This document shows, one piece after another, positions 44,133-56,394 of a stretch of DNA of 64,000 bases. The stretch is from Ectothiorhodospiraceae bacterium (GTDB lineage: Bacteria > Pseudomonadota > Gammaproteobacteria > Nitrococcales > Aquisalimonadaceae), in NCBI GenBank assembly GCA_020831845.1, contig JAFIFV010000058.1, positions 1-64,000 of the forward strand. The letters are read 5' to 3'. Each line of letters opens with the position of its first letter. Position 1 is the stretch's first letter. The translations under genes and the position numbers were made by a program. The notes beneath the pieces were generated by a model. That model was not told the origin of the DNA, searched no databases, and worked only from the letters and a program-made list of their open reading frames with translations.

Positions 44133-45857
44133 ATGGCGATTGCGAATCCGACAATCAGGCTCAGCGGTCTCGCCGGCCGCCTGGTCAGGGACGGACTGCT
44201 CGAAGAAGAAGCGGCAAAGTCCGCCATTGACGCCGCGCGCAAGGCCAAGCAGCCCCTGGTTGCCCACCTGGTTGATCACAGGATCCTCTCGGCCGCCGAT
44301 CTCGCGACGGCCGCGGCAGCCGAGTTCGGCGTGCCCCTGCTCGATCTCAACTGCATGGAACTGGACCCTGCCGTCACCGGCCTGGTCAGCGAGAAGTTGA
44401 TACGGCACCACCATGCCCTGCCCTTGTTCAAGCGCGGCAAGCGACTGTTCGTCGCGGTCTCCGATCCGACCAACCTGGACGCGCTGGACGAATTCAAATT
44501 CCACTGTGGGCTAACCACGGACCCGGTCCTGGTGGAGCAGGACAAGCTGACCCGCGCCATCGACAAGGCGATGGACGCCCAGGACACCAATTTCGGGTCC
44601 GAGGAACTGGACGAGGATCTGGACAACCTCGCCATCTCCGGCGGCGACGAGGTGGAAAACGCATCCGGCGACGTCAGCGAGAGCGAGGCCGACGACGCGC
44701 CGGTCGTGCGTTTCGTCAACAAGGTTCTGCTGGACGCCATCAAGAAGGGTGCCTCGGATATCCACTTCGAGCCGTACGAAAAGAGCTTCCGGGTGCGTTT
44801 TCGCCAGGACGGCATGTTGCGCAACGTGGCCAGTCCCCCACTGGGCCTGGCGCCGCGTATCTCCGCCCGACTCAAGGTCATGTCGAGAATGGACATCGCG
44901 GAGCGGCGCGTGCCCCAGGACGGGCGTATCAAGATGAAGCTCTCCAAGAAGCGGGCCATCGACTTCCGTGTGAACTCCTGCCCCACGCTGTTCGGCGAAA
45001 AGATCGTACTGCGCATACTCGACCCGAGCAGTGCGATGCTGGGCATTGATGTACTGGGCTATGAGGAAGTCCAGAAGGAGCGGTTCCTGGAAGCCATCTC
45101 CAAGCCGTACGGCATGGTGCTGGTCACCGGTCCGACCGGCAGCGGTAAAACGGTCTCGCTGTATACCGCACTGAATATCCTGAACACCGAGGATCGCAAC
45201 ATCTCCACCGTCGAGGATCCGGTGGAAATCAACCTGCAGGGCATCAACCAGGTCAACCTCAACGTCAAGGCGGGGCTGACTTTTGCCTCGGCACTGCGTT
45301 CCTTCCTGCGCCAGGACCCGGACATCATCATGGTGGGGGAAATCCGCGACCTGGAAACCGCGGAAATCGCGGTCAAGGCGGCTCAGACAGGGCACCTGGT
45401 GCTGTCTACGCTGCACACCAACGACGCCCCGCAGACGCTGACGCGACTGGCGAACATGGGCGTACCGCCCTACAACATCGCCTCCTCGGTGCATCTGATC
45501 ATCGCCCAGCGCCTGGCCCGGCGACTCTGCAACAACTGCAAGGAGCCCATCGACGTACCGCGCGAGGCGCTGCTCGAGGAGGGGTTTACCGATGCCGATC
45601 TGGCGGAGAACCCGACCTTCTACGCCCCCAAGGGCTGCGACCAGTGCGCCCTCGGCTACAAGGGGCGGGTGGGTATCTATCAGGTGATGCCGGTATCCGA
45701 AGAGATGGGACGCATCATCATGGAAGGCGGAAACTCCCTCCAGCTGGCCGAACAGGCGAAGAAGGAGGGCATCAACGACCTTCGGCGCTCGGGCCTGATG
45801 AAGGTACTGCAGGGCATGACCAGCATCGACGAAGTCAACCGCGTCACCAAGGACTAA
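44133..45857 (+). CDS. pilB: Type IV pilus assembly ATPase PilB
   Basis: GPTGSGKTVSLYTALNILN, RQDPDIIMVGEIRDLETAEIAVKAAQTGHLVLSTLHTNDA, CxxC CNNCKEP ... CDQCALGYKGR. Confidence 0.96.
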   Translation: MAIANPTIRLSGLAGRLVRDGLLEEEAAKSAIDAARKAKQPLVAHLVDHRILSAADLATAAAAEFGVPLLDLNCMELDPAVTGLVSEKLIRHHHALPLFKRGKRLFVAVSDPTNLDALDEFKFHCGLTTDPVLVEQDKLTRAIDKAMDAQDTNFGSEELDEDLDNLAISGGDEVENASGDVSESEADDAPVVRFVNKVLLDAIKKGASDIHFEPYEKSFRVRFRQDGMLRNVASPPLGLAPRISARLKVMSRMDIAERRVPQDGRIKMKLSKKRAIDFRVNSCPTLFGEKIVLRILDPSSAMLGIDVLGYEEVQKERFLEAISKPYGMVLVTGPTGSGKTVSLYTALNILNTEDRNISTVEDPVEINLQGINQVNLNVKAGLTFASALRSFLRQDPDIIMVGEIRDLETAEIAVKAAQTGHLVLSTLHTNDAPQTLTRLANMGVPPYNIASSVHLIIAQRLARRLCNNCKEPIDVPREALLEEGFTDADLAENPTFYAPKGCDQCALGYKGRVGIYQVMPVSEEMGRIIMEGGNSLQLAEQAKKEGINDLRRSGLMKVLQGMTSIDEVNRVTKD

Positions 45858-45876
45858 TCAGCAAGGGATAACAACA

Positions 45877-47100
45877 ATGGCACAGAAGGCGGCCAAACTT
45901 CCCACTTTCGTATGGGAAGGCACGGACAAGCGGGGCGAAAAGGTCAAGGGAGAGGCTCAGGCGGCCAATGTGACGCTGATGAAGGCGGAACTGCGACGTC
46001 AGGGCATCGCCCCCAAGGCCGTCCGCAAGAAATCGGCGCTGGCCTCCATGGGCAAGCGCAAGAAGAAGATCACGGCCGGCGACATCGCGGTCTTCAGCCG
46101 CCAGCTCGCCACCATGATGGGAGCCGGTGTGCCGCTGGTACAGGGCCTGGACATCGTAGGACGCGGCCACGAAAACCCAGCCATGCAGGACCTTGTCATG
46201 GCGATCAAGGCAGATGTGGAAGGCGGCACCAACCTGAGTGAAGCGCTGGGCAAGCACCCACGCCATTTCAATGAGCTGTTCTGCAACCTGGTGGAAGCCG
46301 GTGAATCGGCCGGTGTGCTGGATACGCTGCTGGACAAGCTGGCAACGTACCTCGAAAAGACTGAATCCATCAAGAAGAAGATCAAGAAGGCCCTGTTCTA
46401 TCCCGCCGCGGTGCTGGTGGTAGCCTTCGCCGTGACCGCAATCCTGCTGTATTTCGTGGTACCCCAGTTCGAGTCGCTGTTCACCGGTTTCGGGGCCGAC
46501 CTTCCGGTATTCACCCAGTTCGTACTGCGTCTCTCCTACTTGATGCAGGACTACGGCCTGTTCATGCTGATCGGCCTGGTGGCAGCCATCCTCCTGTTTG
46601 CTGAGGCCAAGAAACGCTATCCGGCGGTGACGCACTTCCTCCAGCGGGCAGCGTTAAAGCTGCCGGTGATCGGAGAAATTCTGCACAAGGCCGCCATCGC
46701 ACGCTATGCACGCACGCTATCGACCATGTTTGCGGCAGGGGTGCCGTTGGTTGAGGCGCTTGAATCCGTGGCCGGTGCCACGGGTAACGTGGTGTACTCC
46801 GAAGCCGTCCTGGAAATGCGGGAACAGGTGGCCAGCGGCCAGCAGTTGCAGATGGCAATGAAACTGGCCAACCTGTTCCCGAACATGGTGATCCAGATGA
46901 CCGCGATCGGCGAGGAATCCGGATCCCTGGACAGCATGCTGGCCAAGGTGGCGGACTTCTACGAGGAAGAAGTGGACAACATGATCGACAGCCTGAGCAG
47001 CCTGCTGGAGCCGATGATCATGGTCATCCTCGGCGTGCTGGTGGGGGGCCTGGTGGTGGCCATGTATCTGCCGATCTTCCAGATGGGTCAGGTGATCTGA
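45877..47100 (+). CDS. pilC: Type IV pilus inner-membrane platform protein PilC
   Basis: FSRQLATMMGAGVPLVQGLDIV, YARTLSTMFAAGVPLVEALESVAGATGN, MIDSLSSLLEPMIMVILGVLVGGLVVAMYLPIF. Confidence 0.96.
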   Translation: MAQKAAKLPTFVWEGTDKRGEKVKGEAQAANVTLMKAELRRQGIAPKAVRKKSALASMGKRKKKITAGDIAVFSRQLATMMGAGVPLVQGLDIVGRGHENPAMQDLVMAIKADVEGGTNLSEALGKHPRHFNELFCNLVEAGESAGVLDTLLDKLATYLEKTESIKKKIKKALFYPAAVLVVAFAVTAILLYFVVPQFESLFTGFGADLPVFTQFVLRLSYLMQDYGLFMLIGLVAAILLFAEAKKRYPAVTHFLQRAALKLPVIGEILHKAAIARYARTLSTMFAAGVPLVEALESVAGATGNVVYSEAVLEMREQVASGQQLQMAMKLANLFPNMVIQMTAIGEESGSLDSMLAKVADFYEEEVDNMIDSLSSLLEPMIMVILGVLVGGLVVAMYLPIFQMGQVI

Positions 47101-47101
47101 T

Positions 47102-47968
47102 TTGCTTGAGCTGATCACCGCGTCTCCGACGCTGCTCATCGCGCTGGTCTTCGTGCTCGGCTTGCTGGTGGGCAGCTTTCTCAACGTCGTCATCCTGCGA
47201 TTGCCCCGCATGCTGGAACAGGAATGGCGGCAGCAGGCCCAGGAGACCCTGGGCCTCAACGAGCACGCTCCGGCGACACGGATAGGGCTGGCCCGTCCTG
47301 CCTCCCATTGTCCTTCCTGCGGCCACCGCATCAGGCCGTGGGAGAATATCCCCGTGGTCAGCTGGCTGGCGTTGCGCGGGCGCTGCAGCAACTGCAACGC
47401 CCGCATCAGTGTTCGTTATCCTCTGGTGGAATTGCTGACTGCCTGCCTGTCAGCCATCGTGGCCTGGCAGTTCGGGTGGGGCTGGGAACTGGTCGCCGGC
47501 CTTTCCCTGACCTGGATACTGATCGCACTTTCCGGCATCGACTTCGACACACAGTTGTTGCCTGATACCATCACCCTTTCTGGTTTATGGCTGGGGCTTG
47601 CATTCAGTCTGGTTCCCGTCTTCGCTGACCCTGCCGAAGCCATACTGGGCGCCATCGCCGGCTATCTGAGCCTGTGGCTGGTGTTCCACGGCTTCCGTCT
47701 GGTCACCGGCAAGGAGGGGATGGGTTATGGCGATTTCAAGCTGCTGGCCCTGCTCGGCGCCTGGCTTGGTTGGAGCGCTCTGCCCGTGATCATACTGCTT
47801 TCCGCACTGGTCGGTGCCGTGGCCGGTATCACGATGATCGCCGCCCTTGGGAGGGACCGCCAACTGCCGATCCCGTTCGGCCCCTACCTGGCCGGTGCCG
47901 GTTGGCTGGCATTGCTGTGGGAGGACGCCCTGGTCGGTGCATACCTCCGTTGGTCAGGGCTCGGATAA
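47102..47968 (+). CDS. pilD: Prepilin peptidase PilD
   Basis: GSFLNVVILRLP, CPSCGHRIRPWENIPVVSWLALRGRCSNCNARIS (two CxxC pairs), GKEGMGYGDFKLLALLGAWLGW; TTG start. Confidence 0.95.
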   Translation: MLELITASPTLLIALVFVLGLLVGSFLNVVILRLPRMLEQEWRQQAQETLGLNEHAPATRIGLARPASHCPSCGHRIRPWENIPVVSWLALRGRCSNCNARISVRYPLVELLTACLSAIVAWQFGWGWELVAGLSLTWILIALSGIDFDTQLLPDTITLSGLWLGLAFSLVPVFADPAEAILGAIAGYLSLWLVFHGFRLVTGKEGMGYGDFKLLALLGAWLGWSALPVIILLSALVGAVAGITMIAALGRDRQLPIPFGPYLAGAGWLALLWEDALVGAYLRWSGLG

Positions 47969-48576
47969 TGTCGCGCCGTGTTTATACGGTCGGGCTGACC
48001 GGTGGCATTGCAAGCGGAAAGACGGCAGTCTCCGACCGTTTGAAGGCCCTGGGCGCGGACATTATCGACGCCGACGTGGCTGCACGGGCGGTGGTCGAGC
48101 CGGGAGAGCCCGCCCTTGAAGAACTCACCCGGGAATTCGGCCCCACCATATTGCAGGCGGACGGCACCCTGGACCGCGCCGCGCTGCGGCGACAGGTTTT
48201 CGGGGATACCGCCGCACGCAAGCGCCTCGAAGCCATACTCCATCCGAAGATTCGCGAATGGCTAATGCAGCGGCTGGAAGCCTCTCCCGGCCCCTACGCC
48301 GTACTGGTGGTCCCGCTGCTTGTGGAAGGTGGGCTCGTGGACCTGGTAGACCGCGTCCTGGTCGTCGACGTCCCCGAAACGGTACAGCTTGAACGCCTGG
48401 TCCGGCGTGACGGCAGTGATGAACAACAAGCGCGGGCGATCCTCGCCGCCCAGGCCGGCAGGGACCAACGTCTGGCACGCGCCGACGACGTCCTCGACAA
48501 CACCGCCCCTCTGGAGGATCTGGACGCCCGTGTCGAGGAACTGCATCGACGCTATCTGGCGCTTGGCGGTTGGTAA
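47968..48576 (+). CDS. coaE: Dephospho-CoA kinase
   Basis: YTVGLTGGIASGKTAVSDRLKALGADIIDADVAAR; TAATG overlap with pilD. Confidence 0.95.
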   Translation: MSRRVYTVGLTGGIASGKTAVSDRLKALGADIIDADVAARAVVEPGEPALEELTREFGPTILQADGTLDRAALRRQVFGDTAARKRLEAILHPKIREWLMQRLEASPGPYAVLVVPLLVEGGLVDLVDRVLVVDVPETVQLERLVRRDGSDEQQARAILAAQAGRDQRLARADDVLDNTAPLEDLDARVEELHRRYLALGGW

Positions 48577-48627
48577 GAACGGTGAACGTGCGCGACAATG
48601 GGCGAAATGGGCACTGAAGGATGACTG

Positions 48628-49416
48628 ATGGGCGGAGGCCAGATCGACGAACACGCAATGCGCTTCGAGCAGCCTTTGAGCGAGCGCATCCGCACGATGA
48701 TGCGACTGGAGTTCCTGTTCGAGCAAAGTCGCTTCGCCATCGCCGGTGACGAGGAATGGCACAGCCGCCTCGCCATCGCGACGCTGGCGGAAGTGCTGGA
48801 GGTGCTCGCCCGGGGTGATCTGAAGTCCGAGTTGATCAAGGAACTGGAGCGGGTCACGGGTACCCTGCAGCAGCTGAAGGACAACCCCAGCGTTGATTCG
48901 GACCGCCTACAGTACGTGGTCGACCAATGCAATGACCTGCTGGAGCGCCTGCGGCTGCACAATGGCCCGCTAGGGGCGGCGCTGCGACAGGACGAGTTCC
49001 TGGCCAGCATCATGCAGCGCAGCGGCATCGCCGGCGGCACCTGCGCCTTCGACCTGCCGGGTTACCATCGCTGGTTGCAGCGCCCCGCGGAACAACGTCG
49101 CCAGGCACTGGAGAACTGGTATTCGGCACTGGAGACCGTCCGCCTGTCCTCGCGGTTGATACTGCAACTGATTCGGGACAGCGCCGCGCCCCGCAACCAG
49201 ACGGCCCGTGACGGCACCTACCAACGCAACCTCGAGAAAGGCAACAGCTACCAGCTCATCTGTGTGGAATTGCCACCGGACAGCCCCTATTTCGCCGAGA
49301 TCAGCGGCAGCAAACACTTCATCACGGTACGTTTCATGGAACAGGCGCCAAATGGGGACCGCCCGTCCCAGACCGTCCGCGACGTGGATTTCCTGCTTCG
49401 CTGTTGCGGTCTCTGA
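48628..49416 (+). CDS. zapD: Cell division protein ZapD
   Basis: RFEQPLSERIRTMMRLEFLFEQ and position coaE-zapD-yacG. Confidence 0.93.
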   Translation: MGGGQIDEHAMRFEQPLSERIRTMMRLEFLFEQSRFAIAGDEEWHSRLAIATLAEVLEVLARGDLKSELIKELERVTGTLQQLKDNPSVDSDRLQYVVDQCNDLLERLRLHNGPLGAALRQDEFLASIMQRSGIAGGTCAFDLPGYHRWLQRPAEQRRQALENWYSALETVRLSSRLILQLIRDSAAPRNQTARDGTYQRNLEKGNSYQLICVELPPDSPYFAEISGSKHFITVRFMEQAPNGDRPSQTVRDVDFLLRCCGL

Positions 49417-49455
49417 ACCAGGCGGCGCCACCAAATTCCGTATCGGGTTGAAGCG

Positions 49456-49653
49456 ATGACGCAGATAATTCACTGTCCTACCTGCAGGGCTCCGGTCGAG
49501 TGGAGCGAACGCGCCCGCTGGCGGCCTTTCTGTAGCGAACGCTGCAAGCTGATCGATCTGGGCGCCTGGCTCAAGGAAGAAAACACGATACCGGGCATCG
49601 AGCTGCCGGAGGAACTGCTGGAAGAATTCAAGGATGAGGAACCACGCCGCTGA
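49456..49653 (+). CDS. yacG: DNA gyrase inhibitor YacG (zinc-binding)
   Basis: 65 aa; [36 protein letters not shown]. Confidence 0.95.
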   Translation: MTQIIHCPTCRAPVEWSERARWRPFCSERCKLIDLGAWLKEENTIPGIELPEELLEEFKDEEPRR

Positions 49654-49667
49654 GCGGCAGCCGCTCC

Positions 49668-50594
49668 CTACCAGAACGCGGATATCGCGGCGATGCCCTG
49701 GCCGCGTGCCCTGGACACAGCCGGCAGGTCACTTTCGGACATGCCGCCCAGTGCGTAGACGGGGCGTGGGAAATCCCGAACCAGCCTCGCAAAACGGTCC
49801 AGGCCCATGCCTTCTTCACCAGGGTGACTGCGGGTGGACGAGACGGGGCCCAGGACGACGAAATCCACATCAATGCGCAGAGCGTGCGCAAGTTCCTCGG
49901 CACCGTGACAGGACGCCGCCACCAGCGAACCCTTCGGCAACGGCCTGGCGGCAAGCGCCATCAGGCGGTGATGATGCAGATGAACCCCGACTCCGAGCTT
50001 CCAGGCCAGTCTCGGATCGGCGTTCACCAGAAGCTGAGCCCCGGCAGCCCGGGCAAGTTCAGCTGCGCGCTCGGCCACCGTCCGGTAGGCAGCATCGTCC
50101 AATTCATGGGCGCGGAGCTGAACCAGCCGATGACCTTCTTCCAGCCGCTGCTCGAAGGCCGCGAGGAACGTTGCGGCATCCGACAGGGACGGCGTGATCA
50201 GGTAACGCTCCGGCAACTGCAGTGCCTGAGTGATCGGCTGATTGGCAACGGGAAAGACGTACTCGCCCAGCGCCGATTGCGGCACCCAGCGCAGAGGTTG
50301 CTGCTCCAGCCCTGACGGCTCGCCGCTGAAACGCTTCACCCGCCAGACATCCAGCAGCACCCGCTTGTCACCGTAATCATGCGGAACACGGATCAGCGGC
50401 ACCATGTCGGTGGGCTCGATACCGATCTCTTCCAGCAATTCCCGCCGCAACGCCTGCTCAACGGTCTCGTCTGCCTCCAGCTTGCCTCCAGGGAACTCCC
50501 ACAGGCCACCCTGGTGTGCGTCATCGGGGCGGCGCGTAATCAGTACCCGGCCCTGATCATCCTCCACCACCCCGACTGCGACATGCACCGTCAT
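49668..50594 (-). CDS. Nudix hydrolase (MutT-like) fused to a thiamine-phosphate-synthase (ThiE/TenI)-like domain
   Basis: Nudix box [25 protein letters not shown]-terminal [47 protein letters not shown]; Met at 50594. Confidence 0.93.
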   Translation of the reverse strand: MTVHVAVGVVEDDQGRVLITRRPDDAHQGGLWEFPGGKLEADETVEQALRRELLEEIGIEPTDMVPLIRVPHDYGDKRVLLDVWRVKRFSGEPSGLEQQPLRWVPQSALGEYVFPVANQPITQALQLPERYLITPSLSDAATFLAAFEQRLEEGHRLVQLRAHELDDAAYRTVAERAAELARAAGAQLLVNADPRLAWKLGVGVHLHHHRLMALAARPLPKGSLVAASCHGAEELAHALRIDVDFVVLGPVSSTRSHPGEEGMGLDRFARLVRDFPRPVYALGGMSESDLPAVSRARGQGIAAISAFW

Positions 50595-50598
50595 GAGA

Positions 50599-51804
50599 TC
50601 AACTTCGGTATTCGGCGTTGATGCGAACATAATCGTAGGAAAAATCGGTGGTCCAGACCACGGCTGCGCTCTGGCCGCGCGCGAGATCCACCCGAACCGT
50701 GACTTCGTCCCTGTTCATGCGGGCGGCCGCCTCCGCTTCCAGATAGCCGTCCGCCCGGCCGCCCTGCTCGGCAATCAGGTAGTCATCCAGCCAGATCCGC
50801 ACCGCGGAGACATCCAGGTCGTCGATACCCGCTCGACCGATGGCCGCTAGAATGCGTCCCCAGTTCGGGTCGCCGGCGAAAGCCGCAGTTTTCACCAGCG
50901 GCGAGTGGGCGATGGTATAGGCAACAGCTTCACACTCCGCCTGGCTGGCACCGTTTTCCACCTGCACGGTGATGAATCTGGTCGCGCCCTCGCCGTCACG
51001 CACCACGGCCTGGGCCAGTTGGGTACAGATGTCGGTCAGCGCATCGACGAAGGCCCGATACGCCACCTCGTCCGTCACCGAGACCTTGCCGGTGGCAATG
51101 AGCACGCAGGCGTCATTGGTGGACGTGTCCCCATCCACGGTGATGCGATTGAAGGAGTAGCGCACAGCTTCGGTCAGCGCACGATCCAGCAGTTCCTGCG
51201 GCAGCTCCGCATCGGTGGCAATAAAAGCAAGCATGGTGGCCATGTCCGGACGGATCATGCCCGCCCCCTTGGCGATACCGGTCAGCGTGATATCGGCCTC
51301 GCCCACACGGACCCTGCGGCTAGCCCCTTTTGGCAACGTATCCGTGGTCAGGATACCCGACGCCGCCTCGCTCCAGCCACTGTCCGCCAGCGATTCCAGC
51401 GCGGAAGGCAAGGCATCAAGAATACGTTGCGACGGCAAGGGCTCACCGATGACGCCGGTGGAGAACGGAAGCACCGCCTGCGGCGACACCCCTGTCAGCT
51501 CGGCTAGCCGGGCACAGCAATCGCGGGCATCTTCAAGCCCGCGCTGACCCGTACCGGCATTGGCATTACCCGTGTTCACGAGCAGATATCTCGGAGCAGC
51601 CGCTCCGAGATGCTCACGCGCGACAGTGACTGGGGCGGCGCAGAAACGATTGCGGGTGAACACAGCCGCAACCCGCGAGCCTTCACACAACTCGAATACC
51701 ACGAGATCCCGGCGACCCGGTGTCTTGATGCCTGCGCTCGTCGTGCCCATGCGAATCCCGGGCACCGGATGCATCGCGGGAAGCGGCCCCAAACCTACTG
51801 CCAT
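50599..51804 (-). CDS. argJ: Bifunctional glutamate N-acetyltransferase/ornithine acetyltransferase
   Basis: [37 protein letters not shown] autoproteolysis motif. Confidence 0.95.
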   Translation of the reverse strand: MAVGLGPLPAMHPVPGIRMGTTSAGIKTPGRRDLVVFELCEGSRVAAVFTRNRFCAAPVTVAREHLGAAAPRYLLVNTGNANAGTGQRGLEDARDCCARLAELTGVSPQAVLPFSTGVIGEPLPSQRILDALPSALESLADSGWSEAASGILTTDTLPKGASRRVRVGEADITLTGIAKGAGMIRPDMATMLAFIATDAELPQELLDRALTEAVRYSFNRITVDGDTSTNDACVLIATGKVSVTDEVAYRAFVDALTDICTQLAQAVVRDGEGATRFITVQVENGASQAECEAVAYTIAHSPLVKTAAFAGDPNWGRILAAIGRAGIDDLDVSAVRIWLDDYLIAEQGGRADGYLEAEAAARMNRDEVTVRVDLARGQSAAVVWTTDFSYDYVRINAEYRS

Positions 51805-51844
51805 GAAACGCCTTCTTCTGCTGTGCTGAATTCGCTTTTCTTGA

Positions 51845-54553
51845 TCAGTTCAAGCGACCGTGACACTGCTTGTACTTCTTTCCCGAGCCACAGGGACAGG
51901 GGTCATTCCGTCCCACTTTCGGTCCTTGTCGCACAAAGGTTCCGTCGCTGCGCTTGCCTTCGCCCTCATCGTCTTTCTTGTTATCCATGGCGCTGGCATT
52001 GGCGTGCTGGAACTCCAGTTCCTTTTCCTGTTCCTTGCGCCGGCGCTCCAGCTCTTCCACTTCCTCACGGCTGCGGATGCGGACCTGTTGCACCAGGCGG
52101 ACCACCTCGCGCTGCACCTCGGCGAGCATTGACGTGAACATGGAGAAGGCTTCCCGCTTGAACTCCTGCTTGGGATTCTTCTGGGCATAACCGCGCAGAT
52201 GTATGCCTTGCCGAAGGTAATCCATGGCCGCCAGGTGTTCTTTCCACTGACCGTCCAGCACCTGGAGCATCACAGCCTTCTCGAACTGGCGCAGTACATC
52301 GGCACCGGCCTGGTTCTCCTTCTCCCTGTAGGCTTCCAGCACCGCCTCGTGGATACGCTCGCGCAACGGCTCTTCATGAAGGGCGTCGTCCTCGTCCAGC
52401 CACTGTTGGATGGACAATTCAACCCCGAAGTCGCGCTCAAGCACCTCCTCCAGGCCGGCAACGTTCCATTGCTCCTCGATGCTGCCCGGGGGGATATGCT
52501 GGTCGATAACGCCATCGATCACCTCATGGCGCCACGCATCTATGGTCTCGGAAACATCGTCGGTTTCCAGCAATTCCCGGCGCTGGGAGTAAATGACGCG
52601 GCGCTGGTCGTTGGCCACGTCATCGAACTCCAGCAGATGCTTGCGGATATCGAAGTTGTGACCTTCCACCTTGCGCTGGGCGTTCTCGATCACGCGCGAC
52701 ACCAGTCCGGACTCGATCGCCTCCCCTTCCTGCATGCCCAGGCGCTGCATCATGGAGGAGACACGACCGGAGGCGAAAATACGCAACAGGCTGTCTTCCA
52801 GAGACAGAAAGAAACGGCTGGAACCCGGGTCACCCTGGCGACCGGCACGGCCACGGAGCTGGTTGTCGATTCGCCGCGATTCGTGCCGTTCCGTACCCAG
52901 CACATGCAGGCCGCCGGCGGCCACCACCTGGTCGTGACGCTCCTGCCATTCCCTGCGCATGCGCTCGACGGTGGCCTCGTCCGGGTCCTCGAGCTGGTCC
53001 ACTTCCACCTCGATATTGCCGCCGAGCACGATATCCGTACCACGGCCGGCCATGTTGGTGGCGATTGTTACCGCACCGGGCCTGCCTGCCTGGGCAATGA
53101 TCAAGGCCTCACGATCATGCTGCTTGGCGTTCAGCACCTCGTGGTCGATCTTCTCCTCGCGCAGCCGATTGGAGATCAGTTCGGAGACCTCGATGGACGC
53201 GGTGCCCACCAGGACCGGAGCCCCTTTCTGCTGGTGCTCGATGATGTCCTGCACGATGGCGTCGAACTTTTCCTTCTGTGTCAGATAGACCAGATCATGG
53301 TGGTCCTGCCGGGCCATCGGGCGGTTGGGCGGAATAACCACCACTTCAAGACCATAGATATGCTGGAATTCGTAGGCTTCCGTATCCGCCGTGCCGGTCA
53401 TGCCCGCCAGCTTGTCGTAGAGCCGGAAGAAATTCTGGAAGGTGATGGAGGCCAGGGTCTGGTTTTCCTGCTGCACCTTCAGGCCTTCCTTTGCCTCTAC
53501 CGCCTGGTGCAGACCATCCGACCAGCGGCGACCAGGCATGGCGCGCCCGGTAAACTCGTCAACGATGACGACCTGGCCGTCCCGAACAATATACTGGTCA
53601 TCCTTTCTGAACAGGTGATGTGCCCGCAGCGCAGCGTTGAAATGATGCATGAGGGCGATGTTGCCGGCGTCGTACAGCGATTCGTCATCGCCAATCAGGC
53701 CCTGCTCCGACAGCATGTTCTCCACTTTCTCGTGGCCCGATTCGGTCAGGTAGACCTGCCGTTGCTTCTCGTCAAGCCAGAAGTCACCGGCGCCCTCTTC
53801 TTCCTCCTGGCGTACCAGCTTCGGCACCAGCTTGTTCACGGCTTCGTATAGCTGGGAGCTGTCCTGCGCCGGGCCGGAGATGATCAGCGGCGTGCGGGCC
53901 TCGTCGATCAGGATGGAGTCCACTTCGTCGACGATGGCGAAATGCAGATCCCGCTGTACCCGGTCTTCCTTGCGGAAGGCCATGTTGTCCCGCAGATAGT
54001 CGAAACCGAACTCGTTGTTCGTGCCGTAGATGATGTCGGCGGCGTAGGCCTCGTGCTTCTCTTCCCGGGTCATTCCCGGAACGACCACCCCGACACTCAT
54101 TCCAAGGAAGCGGTAGATGCGTCCCATCCAGTCGGCGTCGCGGCGGGCGAGATAGTCGTTCACCGTGACCACGTGCACGCCCTTGCCGGAAAGCGCATTC
54201 AGATAGACCGGGAGAGTGGCCACCAGCGTCTTGCCCTCGCCGGTCTTCATTTCGGCGATCTTGCCTTGGTGCAATACCATGCCGCCGATCAACTGCACAT
54301 CGAAATGCCGCATGCCGAGCGCACGCTTGCCGGCCTCACGCACGGTGGCGAAGGCTTCAGGCAGCAGGCTATCCAACGACTCCCCCTTGCCGATGCGGTC
54401 GCGAAACTCGGCCGTCTTGGCCTGCAATTCGGAATCAGACAGTTCCTGAAGCGAGGACTCCAGGGCATTGATCCGCTCCACCTGCTTGAACAGGCGTCGC
54501 ACAGTCCGGTCATTGCGGCTACCGAACACCTTCTTTGCAATTGCACCTAGCAT
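51845..54553 (-). CDS. secA: Preprotein translocase ATPase SecA
   Basis: [36 protein letters not shown]-terminal Zn motif [17 protein letters not shown]. Confidence 0.98.
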   Translation of the reverse strand: MLGAIAKKVFGSRNDRTVRRLFKQVERINALESSLQELSDSELQAKTAEFRDRIGKGESLDSLLPEAFATVREAGKRALGMRHFDVQLIGGMVLHQGKIAEMKTGEGKTLVATLPVYLNALSGKGVHVVTVNDYLARRDADWMGRIYRFLGMSVGVVVPGMTREEKHEAYAADIIYGTNNEFGFDYLRDNMAFRKEDRVQRDLHFAIVDEVDSILIDEARTPLIISGPAQDSSQLYEAVNKLVPKLVRQEEEEGAGDFWLDEKQRQVYLTESGHEKVENMLSEQGLIGDDESLYDAGNIALMHHFNAALRAHHLFRKDDQYIVRDGQVVIVDEFTGRAMPGRRWSDGLHQAVEAKEGLKVQQENQTLASITFQNFFRLYDKLAGMTGTADTEAYEFQHIYGLEVVVIPPNRPMARQDHHDLVYLTQKEKFDAIVQDIIEHQQKGAPVLVGTASIEVSELISNRLREEKIDHEVLNAKQHDREALIIAQAGRPGAVTIATNMAGRGTDIVLGGNIEVEVDQLEDPDEATVERMRREWQERHDQVVAAGGLHVLGTERHESRRIDNQLRGRAGRQGDPGSSRFFLSLEDSLLRIFASGRVSSMMQRLGMQEGEAIESGLVSRVIENAQRKVEGHNFDIRKHLLEFDDVANDQRRVIYSQRRELLETDDVSETIDAWRHEVIDGVIDQHIPPGSIEEQWNVAGLEEVLERDFGVELSIQQWLDEDDALHEEPLRERIHEAVLEAYREKENQAGADVLRQFEKAVMLQVLDGQWKEHLAAMDYLRQGIHLRGYAQKNPKQEFKREAFSMFTSMLAEVQREVVRLVQQVRIRSREEVEELERRRKEQEKELEFQHANASAMDNKKDDEGEGKRSDGTFVRQGPKVGRNDPCPCGSGKKYKQCHGRLN

Positions 54554-54777
54554 ACGAACCTTCTCAGAAAACCTGTCGTGTCTCGACGGACCCGGCGCTC
54601 GAAGCCGTTAGCGAACAGCGACCGCGCCAGACGCCCGGGCGTTGCGGTGGTCAACGGGCCACGGACCTGCATCCACTCTTGTCGGATTGCCCGGAAAGCT
54701 GCCAATCATAACCTATTCCCCTTAGAATTATTAGGATAGGTCGAGGCCTCCATGCTCGCTTCAAAGGGCGCACTGCA

Positions 54778-55224
54778 ATGAGCAATCAATCCCGTTCACC
54801 ACGCCCGCTGTCCAGGACGCTGGCCAGCGGTGCGGGCAAGCTGGCCGGACTGGAACAGCGCGTGGCGACTCTGCAGCATTGGCAGACCATTCTGGCGCGG
54901 GTACTCCCTCCAGAAGCAAGGGGACACTGGGGGTTGGCGCGTATCGATGCCGACGGCATGGTGCTGGTGGCGGACGGCTCCGCGTGGGCCAGCAAGCTGC
55001 GCTTCATGTCCACTGCGATGGCCCGCACGGTGGCGGACGCGGGAGGGGTGCAACCAAAGCGAGTGATCGTCAAGGTCGGCTCACCCAGGCCTGTCGACAA
55101 AAAGCGGACGCCCCGCCAGCTCAGCGAGCAGGCGAGGCGTCATTTGATGGCGGCTGCGTCGACGGAAGACAACGCCGCCCTGCGAGCCGCCCTGCAAAGG
55201 CTCGCGAGGCGGAGGGGTTCCTAG
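54778..55224 (+). CDS. DUF721 / DciA-like protein
   Basis: 148 aa; WQTILARVLPPEARGHWGLARIDADGMVLVADGSAWASKLRF; divergent from secA, convergent with lpxC. Confidence 0.8.
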   Translation: MSNQSRSPRPLSRTLASGAGKLAGLEQRVATLQHWQTILARVLPPEARGHWGLARIDADGMVLVADGSAWASKLRFMSTAMARTVADAGGVQPKRVIVKVGSPRPVDKKRTPRQLSEQARRHLMAAASTEDNAALRAALQRLARRRGS

Positions 55225-55233
55225 GCTTCAGCC

Positions 55234-56154
55234 TCAGGCGAGAGCCGGTACCGGCACCGACTGATCGAAGGAGATCGGCGCTTTCGCCTCGTCCTCGAAT
55301 GTCACCTCTTCCCAGGCTGCTTCATCCTTCAGCAGTTCACGCAGCAACTGATTGTTCAGTGCGTGGCCGGACTTGCTGCCGGTAAACTCGCCGATCAGGC
55401 TGTGACCCAGCAGATACAGGTCGCCGATGGCGTCCAGGATCTTGTGTTTCACGAACTCGTCGCGATAGCGCAAGCCGTCTTCGTTCAGGATTCGGTAATC
55501 ATCCACGACGATGGCGTTATCCAGGCTGCCGCCCAGCGCCAGCTTGCGCTGCTGCAACGCCTCTATATCGCGCATGAAGCCGAACGTGCGGGCACGGCTG
55601 ACTTCCTTCACGAAACAGGTGCTGGAGAAATCAACCGTCGCGGACTGCGAACCTTCCTTGAACACAGGGTGGTCGAAATCGATCGAGAACGAGACCTTGA
55701 AGCCTTCGAAGGGTTCGAATTGAACCCAGCGCTCGCCGTCCTCGACACGAATCGGTTTCTTGATACGGATGAAACGCTTGGGGGCGTCCTGCTCCTGGAT
55801 ACCAGCCGACTGGATCAGGAACACGAACGGACCTGCGCTGCCATCCATGATCGGAACCTCGGGCGCGCTCAGCTCCACGTAGGCGTTGTCGATACCCAGC
55901 CCTGCCAAAGCGGAGAGCAGATGCTCCACCGTGGAGACACGCACGTCATCCTTGACGAGACAGGTGGAGAGCTGAGTGTCGCCAACGTTCTCCGGATGAG
56001 CGCGGATTTCCACCGGCTCGTCCAGATCAACGCGGCGAAACACGATCCCGGTATCAGGCGCGGCAGGCAACAGGGTGAGGTAAACCTTCTCCCCCGTATG
56101 CAAACCCACACCTGTGGCGCGGATCACGTTTTTCAAGGTGCGTTGCCGAATCAT
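55234..56154 (-). CDS. lpxC: UDP-3-O-acyl-N-acetylglucosamine deacetylase
   Basis: [66 protein letters not shown]. Confidence 0.97.
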   Translation of the reverse strand: MIRQRTLKNVIRATGVGLHTGEKVYLTLLPAAPDTGIVFRRVDLDEPVEIRAHPENVGDTQLSTCLVKDDVRVSTVEHLLSALAGLGIDNAYVELSAPEVPIMDGSAGPFVFLIQSAGIQEQDAPKRFIRIKKPIRVEDGERWVQFEPFEGFKVSFSIDFDHPVFKEGSQSATVDFSSTCFVKEVSRARTFGFMRDIEALQQRKLALGGSLDNAIVVDDYRILNEDGLRYRDEFVKHKILDAIGDLYLLGHSLIGEFTGSKSGHALNNQLLRELLKDEAAWEEVTFEDEAKAPISFDQSVPVPALA

Positions 56155-56394
56155 TGTGCCTACCTAACTCCTTGCGCCCTGGAATGAACCGGGCAGCATG
56201 GTCTGAATCCGCCAACGCCACCGATACGGCGACGTATGGACCAAATAGCGTCATTTTACTGTAATCAAGACGCTTTGCATACTGCAGTGCAACATACCTG
56301 CGGCATGCGGTCCCACCCTGCCTCAGCGCGATGATGGTAGCCCACGTCACACCGACCCAGTGCGACGTCTGTCACAAAACCGCCATCATGCGCA

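Noticed and set aside
49652-49666. Palindrome GAGCGGC-A-GCCGCTC between convergent yacG and Nudix/ThiE genes
   Set aside because: Arms are short, only a small loop is possible, and no T-tracts on either side; not supported as a bidirectional terminator.
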